In this document: one piece after another, positions 9,601 through 15,708 of the stretch
Numbering within the stretch: the stretch's first letter is position 1
Layout: each line of letters begins with the position of its first letter
From: a virus
IMG/VR virus record: IMGVR_UViG_3300020473_000157
Span: 1 to 20,801 of that record
DNA: 20,801 nucleotides
Strand: one strand, 5' to 3'
Position numbers and translations under genes: made by a program
Notes under the pieces: generated by a model
What the model was told of the DNA's origin: nothing
The model's input: the letters and a program-made list of their open reading frames with translations, nothing else
Database searches by the model: none

Positions 9601-9967
9601 GTAAATTTTTTACAGTATTGGGAGCAACTCTCTCGATAAAGTATTCATTTGATTGAAGATCTTGTGTTACATATACAAATGTACCACGAGGATATGTAAC
9701 TGTACCAATAGACTCTCCTCTTAATCCTGAGGTAGAATTTTTAGGATATGCCCAAGGCAATGCAGGTGAAGGTACATCTGCATTATGAATTCCAAATAAC
9801 CTTATTTTATATCTGATTAAATGAGTCTTTTGATCATCACTAAACTTTGTATCCTGTTCGGTTTTAACCGTGCTGATATCATCCGCAATCTGGGCCAGTT
9901 GCAATCTACTGTGACCCAGTTGCTCTTCTACTAATCTTCGTGAGTATCTTTGGATTTGTGATTCCAT
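3626..9967 (-). CDS. Giant multidomain baseplate hub/spike protein with N-terminal gp5-like OB-fold, 2113 residues
   Basis: It is likely the central spike platform. Residues 1-50 are helical. Residues about 48-120 match the gp5/VgrG OB-fold pattern (YKIRLFGIHNAD, LPWAYP, then TVTYPRGTFVYV). Residues 195-265 look coiled-coil, and 290-390 form a Gly-punctuated hydrophobic helical stretch. Beta modules follow: GSG-type repeats (464-535, 1118-1235, 2000-2080), a split cupredoxin-like fold (628-720 and 1055-1106), two beta-sandwich copies, three copies of a roughly 120-residue module, and a Cys-rich segment (1927-1988). No lysozyme domain with the T4 gp5 active site is visible, and no signal peptide. 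It follows the gp27-like hub gene, as expected if the two interact. The start ATG is 6 bases past the previous stop and has no clear SD. The structural role is secure; the exact position in the virion is inferred. Confidence 0.8.
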   Translation of the reverse strand: MESQIQRYSRRLVEEQLGHSRLQLAQIADDISTVKTEQDTKFSDDQKTHLIRYKIRLFGIHNADVPSPALPWAYPKNSTSGLRGESIGTVTYPRGTFVYVTQDLQSNEYFIERVAPNTVKNLPLTAEQAYTPLSGFDPSNTLYPVPDFNWLDGALVPGNEEFNVSWRSYADYLQNTPRDEAKWQFPVLDGAKNTVGGMSSAIENAIKDVEKLKKDLIGSNSALRQSLETLDNAERSVEAISQALSKQVKLISGYINTIMAKVQKKFLRKLNTAMNLVTANFPLSGKFANNKLINQAIKALSCAFNLSIAEMPNLVGQGLLSVINKVVNTASCLIENFVSNFVGQIVGQLSALINGVIGTISNVLGGATDILGSIGDVLGSIMDLLNCEVSPSQDDPVVKEWNFLDGGSPVKITLNTGNIFNKAKVVGEKFQKLTKVPKNISKYKFKFDPQEAAANTLDQCDTGPIECGVPQVSFWGGTGSGAKGNAVVSVETGQVAHVDIVESGSYTQAPYVSIVDICGKGRGAVGKAILGPVETDTTVITSDFAGTIVSGTNYISGFTLLPDAPIQNNIDLVGRSIMQLSNSPSIPAGTKIIDVTGDRIILNRRIEGDGSVGDMQFHIIGFDLEEPVGITTFNVSVKKNPSGNRYVIDDRQQRVVTLERGKSYRFDQSSPSNGFILQGGIDELVLMKGEDPFGEISTGEYEEINRHPLRFSEKSDGIHNCDRSSTDAGPVDWLVSRLGMPSDNWVLTASAGWSPFLQAYGVYPEYKVLPGVHTGNWEIIIPEPGTYRVQIQADNLGTVSWNGIYLGATDPIPTSTKTNRVFNEVAPVKQTLSISNLNAANIPVSQVIKENGKKLELKDGHGNDTNATFSIDSGDAFFVVKTLPNPDESESADGLITDPTQIDIEGTGTVTLTLNWGDNPGIAGVALESITIGGTTWFQRGGSGRQTETIKLTEIESGTFTEETVSYKDLSRGPHNTPKYFEFEVFESGKKHILTATIQNTRRTWEELRQMGRISRNWNNNPAALAWEVTNLDGTISFANSTQPFAEDPEAVLENCGTEYTTGVTKAGLPGDPNAFVQIDVDNNAPDTLYYYCENHPKMGAKINIVDGEDEVDEEMGCRNATIRVNDIGEDGRVIAITLLRGGSGYGAGATNMLTVGGNGTSLAFNIVNVGDVGNITGVQVSNGGKNYQVGDIITPVCNLGTIVKKEGIGVVRVELSGTGYGYLPWPDGSKGGMERTWAGRCQTIVHRGNGDWDVPYTTGEIIELFPGDCITLPAKEEICINEDFEVSDIPGSLIIGEAIKPRDMSDFPLSEYVENEGDEINYENTQKLEPELYVEPELNPITIDYTGLNSTNTSLTVTNNRTKILLRDGDGLDTNAYFEIEEVNGGIAKFTPDGRGIVVQGDYVDVQFALVWKDDPNVAGVAVESITINGLNGPKTWTPSGLRGIERDLVFLSGNAKGTYIERIDGSDPDFPAGIAQWWFYKDGKYIGSFVQNNFSQIPQLVRRSENLIYRVGEYKEKKVISLTVDPQEWYRVADIIPAENWVLSDSQGWSPFLKNYGVWPSSTETLVNIPQIGIWEVLLQDVGDYYFEVQSDNQASITFNGKFLGSTTVFKSHNRSTFFEIEIKEESLNKDDEGKILPTPFTIEASIINQKRGGEEGLDTNPGALGWVFRKGQAPPPAELVTNISFEFRDIVESKHDITYTGLNAANDPILVENAGNSLCLKDGDGNDCNARFTIIGGNAKFIDGANRIEGTGDITLRLEWNDRVSTAGVAVETIQIGSVTWTQSGRSGTETKSVNLEGTVIGQEKIEIRSQSYPTNITGTGEIIRSSLDPFQNTIEETESYTKTYYAIAPYEILDDNIDPEIPEIFGCEPDYLNAKLLGYSDCDIRHFIESQGIAVDRCMQEKLDDENWGKCADFSVRLTAPDCPEKEKDPCPEGYYFDRGTCRPIPPPDDECPPGYHKGPNGDCIPNEDTCPPGYQKENGVCVPIVPTTCPSSTTYRVILCLDQITVANPGFGYNCCDDTVVIEPSNGAEAVIEECDGGIIRVRVTKCGAGFTELPEVYINTKTGFNAFLIPVLKSHRENLNEFPEGTVVTQVIDCVGNVGPNAKTEVT
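4004..4189 (-). repeat. Cys-rich CPxGY repeats near the C-terminus of the giant protein
   Basis: Residues about 1927-1988 contain three tandem units of C-P-[EP]-G-Y, 4-7 residues, C-x-P (CPEGYYFDRGTCRP, CPPGYHKGPNGDCIP, CPPGYQKENGVCVP) linked by Pro/Asp/Glu-rich spacers. This resembles small disulfide or metal-bound knots. Disulfides would be unusual for a protein folded in bacterial cytoplasm. Confidence 0.75.
4532..4879 (-). repeat. Beta module repeat 3 of 3 in the giant protein
   Basis: Residues about 1697-1812. It has YTGLNAANDPILV, the KDGDGNDCNARF loop, IEGTGDITLRLEWND, AGVAVETIQIG and WTQSGRSGTETK. This is the shortest copy and the closest to repeat 1. Confidence 0.75.
4946..5347 (-). 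repeat. Beta-sandwich module, copy 2 (uninterrupted)
   Basis: Residues 1541-1674 run from ENWVLSDSQGWSPFLKNYGV through FNGKFLGST and FFEIEI to NPGALGWVFRKG in one piece. This matches both halves of copy 1 and shows where copy 1 is interrupted. Confidence 0.65.
5567..5950 (-). repeat. Beta module repeat 2 of 3 in the giant protein
   Basis: Residues about 1340-1467. It has YTGLNSTNTSLTV, the RDGDGLDTNAYF loop, VQFALVWKDDPNVAGVAVES and a closing TWTPSGLRG, aligning with repeats 1 and 3 along their length. Confidence 0.75.
6875..7741 (-). repeat. Beta-sandwich module, copy 1, itself interrupted by a repeat module
   Basis: Residues 743-1031 open with NWVLTASAGWSPFLQAYGVYP and close with NNNPAALAWEV. 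Between WNGIYLGATD and YFEFEVFESGKKHILTATI lie about 155 residues that contain repeat module 1. The intact copy is at residues 1541-1674. The pattern (xWxPFLxxYGVYP, TYRVQIQADNxGxVSWNG) recalls PA14-like or carbohydrate-binding sandwiches, but this is only a resemblance. Confidence 0.65.
7064..7492 (-). repeat. Beta module repeat 1 of 3 in the giant protein
   Basis: Residues about 826-968. Shared landmarks are an introductory LNAANIPV, a KDGHGNDTNATF loop resembling an Asp/Asn-rich cation site, an IEGTGTVTLTLNW strand, AGVALESITIGG, and a closing W-x-x-x-G-x-S-G turn. It lies inside beta-sandwich copy 1. Confidence 0.75.
8798..9085 (-). other. Hydrophobic, Gly-punctuated helical region of the giant protein
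   Basis: This encodes residues about 295-390. It is a long run of apolar residues with regular Gly, Asn and Ser breaks (for example VGQIVGQLSALINGVIGTIS) and almost no charge. It could be a buried helical bundle or trimeric coiled stalk, or a segment that enters a membrane. The sequence alone does not decide between these. Confidence 0.5.
9608..9826 (-). other. gp5/VgrG-like OB-fold domain in the giant protein
   Basis: This encodes residues about 48-120. The order of motifs follows T4 gp5: a KIRLFGIH strand (T4 has VRVVGLHPP), a loop to LPWAYP (T4 has LPWMSV), a Gly/Ser-rich stretch, then PRGTFVYV (T4 has VEGTRVYG), and later a GFDPSNTLYP (T4 has GFSDPTGQYP). In T4 this domain sits on the gp27 trimer. 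I compared the sequences from memory, without a computed alignment. Confidence 0.65.
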
Positions 9968-9973
9968 TAGTTA

Positions 9974-10243
9974 TTAATCGTCGTATACCCTACACTCTAA
10001 AGAATCAGGGTGGTTATCACAATAAACTTCTAAGTGTTGATCCTCATGCCTTGTATGCCAATCATTAATCTTACCTTCATTCTTATCTACTTCATCATCA
10101 CTATGAGCATGAAAAGCATCATTGTGCATTTCTAAATCTTCTTTACTGTACTCTAACATACCATGATTGATATGCTCTTTCCCATCTTTAGGGTCAAGAT
10201 ATACTTCGTGGTTCAAATTGTGATCGGGGGTTTTAGTTGTCAT
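9974..10243 (-). CDS. His-rich, acidic small conserved phage protein, 89 residues
   Basis: It has 11 His in 89 residues, many Asp and Glu, and a C-terminal YCDNHPDSLECRVYDD with two Cys. From memory this C-terminal pattern resembles tails of small hypothetical proteins in T4-like cyanophages. No PAAR motif is present, so it is not an obvious spike tip like gp5.4. The SD GGAG sits 7 nt before the ATG, giving a well-defined start in a 27-nt gap after the gp27-like gene. The spacing to the giant spike gene is only 6 bases, so the two are co-translated or at least co-transcribed. Metal binding is plausible from composition only; the function is unknown. Confidence 0.75.
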   Translation of the reverse strand: MTTKTPDHNLNHEVYLDPKDGKEHINHGMLEYSKEDLEMHNDAFHAHSDDEVDKNEGKINDWHTRHEDQHLEVYCDNHPDSLECRVYDD

Positions 10244-10270
10244 GTTAGTTCTCCGTACTTATTCATTATA

Positions 10271-11635
10271 TCATGAAGATTCGGATTCTCCACTATAGGA
10301 ATCACCATAAGAGTCTCTTACTAAATTTAATCCAGTAAAAGCAGTAGTTCCGTCACCATAATGACATAAATCCGCTATCATATATATGCCACTATCTCGG
10401 AACCTACTTCCCCGCACCGTTTTCTTTGTAGTGAGTTCCTCAAATTCACAATAAACTAAATCACCAGCTTTCAAACTTAAATCTGCACCAATCACAATCT
10501 CTAAGGATATATTCATTTTTTGCCTATAACTTTGATGTGCTTGTTGAAAAATTAATTCTACTTCATAATTGGGTTGATCGGTTTTTTCTACTTGAGATTC
10601 TATAGTTTCATGACCTTTAACAGTTTGACCTACCGCAGCTCTTGTTCTTTGAACTGATGTCTGTTTATCATCATACTCTGGATTAAATGTGGGTAAATGT
10701 TTTCCTGCTAGAATTCCATTTCCTTTATCTGCTGCAGTTAATGGATAAGCTTCATAAGTTTTTGTAACTTCATTAAAAACTTCAATTCTACTTCCTCTTG
10801 CCCCCGATTCAAAATCTGCTAAAGCATCAATACTACGATGACTTACCGAAGATAAAATCTTAGCATGATAACCCACAGGAAGCACAGTATCTGCTTTTTT
10901 ATTCTCAATAAATCTTTTAATTTTCTTATCCGTCGTATCAAATAACTGATCCAAAGATCTGAAATGAAATCTATCCCAAGTTTGCCAAAAAAGATATCCT
11001 GCAGTGTTTCCTAATGAATTTTGACCATCTGATGTTTGTAAATTAGGAATAGCAAGTTGTTGAATATCTAAAAGCATTTCAAATGGATATCGATCCCTAC
11101 CAAATTCATGATATTCATTAAGAGTTTCATCAACAAATGTATCTCTCCATTTAGCAGATTTCAAATCCTTTTGAAGAATAGTTAATGCAATATCTGATAT
11201 CTTTCCACTATACTGCATTTTACATCTATTATCTAAAAGAGTATTATCAAATGCTTCTTTACTTACCGCAGTTACCATATAAGTTTGGTTTTGAAAAGAT
11301 TGCTTAGAACTAGTTACACTAGACAATCTTAAATCAGCACCATCCTGATGAGCTAAATTAACTTTAAAACCATTTCTATCTTGTATATCAAATAATACTT
11401 TTTCTGTTCCTTGACAATAACCACCTTCCAATAATCCAATAGCAGAATCAGAACCATCATCAGCAGGTACAGTATTACCCGTATCCACTATGTACGCAGT
11501 GAGTTCAACATAAGGAGAAAAGACACTCTCCCGATACTCAAAACGTGGAGTACCTGCCCGTAAATCAATAATCTGGCCATCAATATTTGAATGAATTTCA
11601 AATACATTAAATTGTAAGGATTCTTCGACTGCCAT
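10271..11635 (-). CDS. Baseplate hub protein, gp27-like, 454 residues
   Basis: Features typical of tail hub proteins include an N-terminal strand-rich domain with a conserved E-S-V-F-S-P-Y stretch (residues 35-45) and a middle GKISDIALTILQKDL (144-158) followed by a helical region. The C-terminal half ends with GDLVYCEFEEL, SGIYMIADLCHYGDG and LNLVRDS, matching the 'SGxYxIxxlxH...LxLxRDS' close of gp27/D-type hub proteins in marine myoviruses. It is slightly longer than T4 gp27 (391 residues). In T4, gp27 binds the gp5 spike; here the OB-fold giant protein is encoded two genes downstream. The assignment rests on motif pattern and context, not on an alignment. Confidence 0.65.
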   Translation of the reverse strand: MAVEESLQFNVFEIHSNIDGQIIDLRAGTPRFEYRESVFSPYVELTAYIVDTGNTVPADDGSDSAIGLLEGGYCQGTEKVLFDIQDRNGFKVNLAHQDGADLRLSSVTSSKQSFQNQTYMVTAVSKEAFDNTLLDNRCKMQYSGKISDIALTILQKDLKSAKWRDTFVDETLNEYHEFGRDRYPFEMLLDIQQLAIPNLQTSDGQNSLGNTAGYLFWQTWDRFHFRSLDQLFDTTDKKIKRFIENKKADTVLPVGYHAKILSSVSHRSIDALADFESGARGSRIEVFNEVTKTYEAYPLTAADKGNGILAGKHLPTFNPEYDDKQTSVQRTRAAVGQTVKGHETIESQVEKTDQPNYEVELIFQQAHQSYRQKMNISLEIVIGADLSLKAGDLVYCEFEELTTKKTVRGSRFRDSGIYMIADLCHYGDGTTAFTGLNLVRDSYGDSYSGESESS

Positions 11636-11645
11636 ATATCTTTTA

Positions 11646-13586
11646 TTATACTTCTATTGGCTGTATATATGTAGTAGTATTATCTACAACCATCATACCC
11701 CCTTGAGCATAAGAAGGATGAGTATCCAATCCTTCTACTTTACTTTGAGTATTATTGGAAATAATATCTTTAGAATTAACTTTTATTATGCCATATTTGT
11801 CTAATTTTTCTTCTTTTGATAAGTTTATAAATTCACTATACTCATCAGTAGAAACTTCTTGATTATTAATATATGCTTTTCCTGTGTCCATATCAAATCT
11901 ATTAGTAAGGGTTCTCTCCTCTTTCATTTCCTTATCTTCACCATCTTCTTTTTTAGGTTCCTTCTCTTTGAAAATAGCATCATAAATCGCACCAGCTAAC
12001 ATATCACCACCAGCACCACCTATAAAAGCACCAATGGCAGTTCCAACAAATGGGACAGGAATTAAAGTTCCTAACATTCCACCAAGCCACGCACCTACAC
12101 CAGCACCAATTGCCATAAATGCAGATTTTCCTAAAGGTTCTTTAAATACAAAATAATTTAAAGCAAAATCAATTAATGCACCAACAAAAGGAATTTTCTT
12201 TACAATGGGACTAATAATTTTCTTAGCAGACTTAAGAGTACCTGAAACTGCTTTTAATGTGGACTTCCCTGTTGTCTTTGCTGCAGTGCTTAATGTTTTG
12301 GTTGTTGATTTTAGAGCAGGAGTTAATTTTTTTGCCGTAGTAGATAAATTTTTGGTTGTTGTCTTTGCTGCCGTAGATAAATTTTTTGCTGTTGTTTTTG
12401 CTACATTTTTTGCCTTTGAAGCAACATCGGTTACCCCTTCACCAACATTTTTCAGAGTCTGGCCAGGTTTAAAGTTTTTAAAGTTTTTAAAAACTCTTGA
12501 TTGTAAATTAGCAACGTTTTGTGCCTGATTTGGAAAGAGTCGATCTACTCCCATGTCAGCCAACATTCCAATACCAAAACTTCTAAGATTTTTAAGGTTC
12601 TTAAGGTTTTTAAAATTTAATAGGTTTTTACCAAAATTCTTAAACCTAGCAAATCTTCTTAGTTTTCCAAACTTTTTTACTCTCTTTAATTTGTCTGCTC
12701 TAAGTTTTTTAATATTTTTGGCCCTTGATATTTTATCACCACGTTGAGGATCAAAAAATCTTTTGTTTAAGTTTCTTCTTCTTTTTACTTGATCACTAAA
12801 ACTTCTCTTGGGTTGCTTAATTTTAGGTTTTCCTTTAAATAAACCCACTCTTGCTCCAATTAATGCAGCAATCAATGCACCATTAAGTACCTGAGTAAAT
12901 AACTTTCCAAACCTTTCAAATAATTCTTTACCACCTTCTCCACCAATGGCCTCCATTAATTTTTCTAATTTTTCTACACCAGCATATGATAAGTCAATAA
13001 ATCCAACTACAAATCCCATCGTTGCCTTAAAAAGACCACCTATAAAATTAACAATAGGTTTCAGCCAACTAAAAATTTTCCTTAATTGTGGCATCAATTC
13101 AAGGAGTTTATTAACTACAAGTCCAAACACTAACCAAGAAAGGAAATTACCAATACCCAATTTAAGATTAGGCATTTTCCCTTTAGATTCTTTTGGTTTT
13201 ACTTTTGGTTTCTCCAGTTCTTCTTCTCTTTTTTCTCTCTTCTCGGTCTGTCTTGCTTTTCTTTCCTCCTCTCTTTCTTCTTTTTTAGCCGTATAACTAT
13301 CCTTTAATATATCTCTTACTTGTATTACTTGCTTTCTAATAATTACTATATCCGACTCCCCTGAAGTATCACTCACTGGATCAAAATCTTTTATATCCCC
13401 AACCAAATCCGTAGTAGGTCTAACTGCTAATGCTCCACCTTTTTTTTGTTCATCATCCATCCCCATTATCTTTTTAACAGACATTCTTCTTTTATTTGTT
13501 TTCTTTTTTCTATTCAATAATTTATCCTTAGCAATTTTCTTTGCTTTTCCTTTTAATAATGTTTTTCCTAATGCTGCTAACATCAT
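11646..13586 (-). CDS. Second tape-measure-like tail protein, 646 residues
   Basis: Residues 1-45 are very basic. Residues 85-130 form a charged coiled coil rich in E, K and R (KREKREEELE), followed by a hydrophobic segment 140-250. A Lys/Arg-rich region with FKN/LKN repeats covers 255-335, and an 11-residue Lys/Thr repeat (AAKTTTKNLST type) covers 385-450. Residues 465-540 are Gly-rich and hydrophobic, resembling a membrane hairpin. The end YAQGGMMVVDNTTTYIQPIEV is typical of tape-measure C-termini. The SD AGGAGG lies 8 nt before the first ATG. The N-terminal layout mirrors that of the 705-residue protein just upstream, suggesting an old duplication or a jointly working pair inside the tube. 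It has no clear T4 counterpart. Confidence 0.7.
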   Translation of the reverse strand: MMLAALGKTLLKGKAKKIAKDKLLNRKKKTNKRRMSVKKIMGMDDEQKKGGALAVRPTTDLVGDIKDFDPVSDTSGESDIVIIRKQVIQVRDILKDSYTAKKEEREEERKARQTEKREKREEELEKPKVKPKESKGKMPNLKLGIGNFLSWLVFGLVVNKLLELMPQLRKIFSWLKPIVNFIGGLFKATMGFVVGFIDLSYAGVEKLEKLMEAIGGEGGKELFERFGKLFTQVLNGALIAALIGARVGLFKGKPKIKQPKRSFSDQVKRRRNLNKRFFDPQRGDKISRAKNIKKLRADKLKRVKKFGKLRRFARFKNFGKNLLNFKNLKNLKNLRSFGIGMLADMGVDRLFPNQAQNVANLQSRVFKNFKNFKPGQTLKNVGEGVTDVASKAKNVAKTTAKNLSTAAKTTTKNLSTTAKKLTPALKSTTKTLSTAAKTTGKSTLKAVSGTLKSAKKIISPIVKKIPFVGALIDFALNYFVFKEPLGKSAFMAIGAGVGAWLGGMLGTLIPVPFVGTAIGAFIGGAGGDMLAGAIYDAIFKEKEPKKEDGEDKEMKEERTLTNRFDMDTGKAYINNQEVSTDEYSEFINLSKEEKLDKYGIIKVNSKDIISNNTQSKVEGLDTHPSYAQGGMMVVDNTTTYIQPIEV

Positions 13587-13590
13587 CCTA

Positions 13591-15708
13591 TTATCCTCCT
13601 ATCAAATCCTGAATACCTAATGACGCTATCACCATAGATCTTTGAGAAGATACTATAGGAATTCTAAACTCAGGAATATCATTTTTAGTCATCTCCATTT
13701 TCTGATCTTGTTGTTGTTTAGGTATAGTAGGTAAAGTAATTGTTCTATTCGTAGATTGTACAATTGGAGTTCCTACGGGTTCTTTCATCACATCTCCTAC
13801 TACTCCTCCATTTTCCAAATATTGAACTACTCCACCTTGATTATATTCTTGAGTAATTGTTGGGACATTAGTTCCTCCACCAGCTGCATTCATAGAAGCC
13901 AAGGTATTGACTCCAAACTTCTGAACTGCACCCTTACTCATCACAAACTCTCCTGCAGTCAATCTTGCAGGAACTTTATCTACTCCACCAGGTCCAGATA
14001 CAAAACCACCTTGTTTATAATTTTTAATTTTAGTAAGATTATTATAAGTCTCAACTAATCCACCACCCTTAAAGTTTTGATAATTATTAACTAATCCACC
14101 ACCCTTAAAGTTTTGATTAAAAGAACTATAACCTTTTACACTGTTATCAGAATTTATTAAATTATTATCCTGTAGAAATTGCATATTAACAGCACGTTCT
14201 TTAGCATTAGAAACTGCCTGTGCATCACTATTCTGCAGTATGGGATAAAGAACTTCAGCATCGATACCAGATGTTCCATTAACAATACTTTCTATGGTTG
14301 TTCCTTGAGGTAATTGAGAAAGAATTTGCTCTTGATGCTCATAAAGATCTTCAAGTTTAATAGAACCTTGAGTTTTTTCTCTAGTCTTAGTTCTTTCTAT
14401 TTCACCTCCCTTTACCACCTTTTCCGTCTTAAATTTCTTTAAACTATAAACCAATTCCTTATCAACCATTCCACCTTCATTAAAGTTTTGAACTAATCCA
14501 CCTTCATTATACCTTTGAACAAAATTCTGAGCTGATTTTTGATCATTATAATGTTGAACTAAACCACCTTCATTAAAATTAAATCTTCCCATACTATTAC
14601 CACCTAAAGGATCATTCATCCCTGTTTGAAGCATATTAGTATTGGATCTTATATTAGTATCTCCTTCTGTCATTTTATTAACATTACTAGTCGTTACTGA
14701 CTGACTTAATACTTCTGCATCACCAGCACCCATCCCTTCATCTTGAAGTTGTGTTGATGATTGATTCTGTGCTTCTGCTAGATTCTCTCCTTCTTTATCA
14801 CCACCTAAATTCTTCGCAAGGCTCGTTACACCCCACACAGCAAGACCCGTCCCTACTAGTGCTAATGCTGCATAAGGATTGGCAGCTATTGCAATTACCA
14901 ACTTAGGAATAATAGCAGTTAGAAGACTCACTACTCCTGCCAATAATCCACCCAAAGGAGTAAGCCATAACGCTGCTGCAGTTGCTAATGCAGGCCACCA
15001 ATCCTTAAAGAACTTACCAATTCTTTGTGCTTTTTTCTGATTCTTTGGATCCTTAAACCAATCAAGAGTGTCATTTAAAAGCACTCCCAGTAATGTAAAC
15101 TTAAGAAACTTAATTAAAGCATCCCAAATACTCTGGAAAGGAGATAACAATGCCTTAGCAGAACTTCCAATTAGACCTAATGATTTTTTAAGGCCTCCTC
15201 CTTCTAACTTACCTTCTCTTTTCTCTCTTTTATCTTTTGCTTCTTGTTTCCGAGCATCTCTTGCTTCCTTTCTATCACCCTTAAAATCTAAACGCAATAC
15301 CTTTAATATATCATCAAGAATATCTCTTATTCCTTTAAGACCTTCTGTTTCTTGCTTCTGTTCCTCTCCTTCAGGTAAAGATAGGTCAGGAGTCGGTGCT
15401 GGAGGTTTATATGGAACAATAGAACTTGTACCCGTAGCATCTGCTTTTACAGGTTCTTCTTTTTTATTTAAAAAATTTTCTTTAAATGATTTAACATCTA
15501 TTTTTTTTCTTCTTAACTTAAGTTCTTTCTTTGCCTCATCTTGAAGAAGCATCACATAATCTTTATTATATTCACCACCTAGACTTGGATCCTCTGCAAA
15601 ATCCATGACAGCATTACTTAATGCCTTATGATATGGAGTATCGTCATCAAGATATCCATACTCTACAAGGATGTCTAATGGTTCAGTAAGTTTTATAGAA
15701 CTAGGCAT
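13591..15708 (-). CDS. Tail tape measure protein (gp29 counterpart), 705 residues
   Basis: It would act as the ruler and scaffold inside the tail tube and reach the hub. Residues 125-170 form a charged coiled coil (KEARDARKQEAKDKREKREG). Residues 190-300 hold hydrophobic segments. The C-terminal half carries eight GG[LMFV]V motifs, each after an N-[FY]-type stretch, and the tape-measure signature GGFVSGPGGVDKVPARL followed by GEFVMSKGAVQKFG at 567-598. The start overlaps the gp51-like gene by 8 bases with no strong SD, so it is probably coupled. Its length is within the range of T4 gp29 (590 residues), and it is encoded after gp26/gp51 as in T4-like tail clusters. The tape measure call is firm; equivalence with gp29 is inferred. 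Confidence 0.8.
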   Translation of the reverse strand: MPSSIKLTEPLDILVEYGYLDDDTPYHKALSNAVMDFAEDPSLGGEYNKDYVMLLQDEAKKELKLRRKKIDVKSFKENFLNKKEEPVKADATGTSSIVPYKPPAPTPDLSLPEGEEQKQETEGLKGIRDILDDILKVLRLDFKGDRKEARDARKQEAKDKREKREGKLEGGGLKKSLGLIGSSAKALLSPFQSIWDALIKFLKFTLLGVLLNDTLDWFKDPKNQKKAQRIGKFFKDWWPALATAAALWLTPLGGLLAGVVSLLTAIIPKLVIAIAANPYAALALVGTGLAVWGVTSLAKNLGGDKEGENLAEAQNQSSTQLQDEGMGAGDAEVLSQSVTTSNVNKMTEGDTNIRSNTNMLQTGMNDPLGGNSMGRFNFNEGGLVQHYNDQKSAQNFVQRYNEGGLVQNFNEGGMVDKELVYSLKKFKTEKVVKGGEIERTKTREKTQGSIKLEDLYEHQEQILSQLPQGTTIESIVNGTSGIDAEVLYPILQNSDAQAVSNAKERAVNMQFLQDNNLINSDNSVKGYSSFNQNFKGGGLVNNYQNFKGGGLVETYNNLTKIKNYKQGGFVSGPGGVDKVPARLTAGEFVMSKGAVQKFGVNTLASMNAAGGGTNVPTITQEYNQGGVVQYLENGGVVGDVMKEPVGTPIVQSTNRTITLPTIPKQQQDQKMEMTKNDIPEFRIPIVSSQRSMVIASLGIQDLIGG
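13595..13600 (-). promoter_or_regulatory. Strong ribosome binding site for the 646-residue gene
   Basis: AGGAGG lies 8 nt before the ATG at 13586. It is made from the last Ile-Gly-Gly codons of the tape measure gene, so it decides the start and couples the two genes. Confidence 0.75.
14053..14116. repeat. Perfect 28-bp direct repeat with 36-bp period
   Basis: Copies are at 14053-14080 and 14089-14116. They encode a 12-residue tandem duplication in the tape measure protein (NFKGGGLVNNYQ then NFKGGGLVETYN). The near-perfect DNA identity suggests a recent duplication or gene conversion. Confidence 0.9.

Noticed and set aside
10265-10270. TGATATAAT extended -10-like sequence before the 89-residue gene
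   Set aside because: The bases 17 nt upstream (GTGGAG) do not resemble a -35, and the gene lies within a continuous operon. It could be weakly active but is not supported.
12205-13296. Three plus-strand ORFs of 64-116 codons opposite the 646-residue gene
   Set aside because: They are antisense shadows of Lys-rich repeats, made of Phe, Leu and Val runs, without ribosome binding sites.
13750-14570. Regularly spaced short repeats that could suggest a CRISPR array
   Set aside because: The repeats are in frame, vary with codon usage and encode GG[LMFV]V motifs. There is no constant repeat with unique spacers of even length.
15068-15544. Plus-strand ORF of 158 codons opposite the tape measure gene
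   Set aside because: It is antisense to the well-supported tape measure coiled coil. Its Ser/Leu/Phe-rich composition is what Lys/Glu-rich codons give on the other strand, and it has no SD or recognisable domain.
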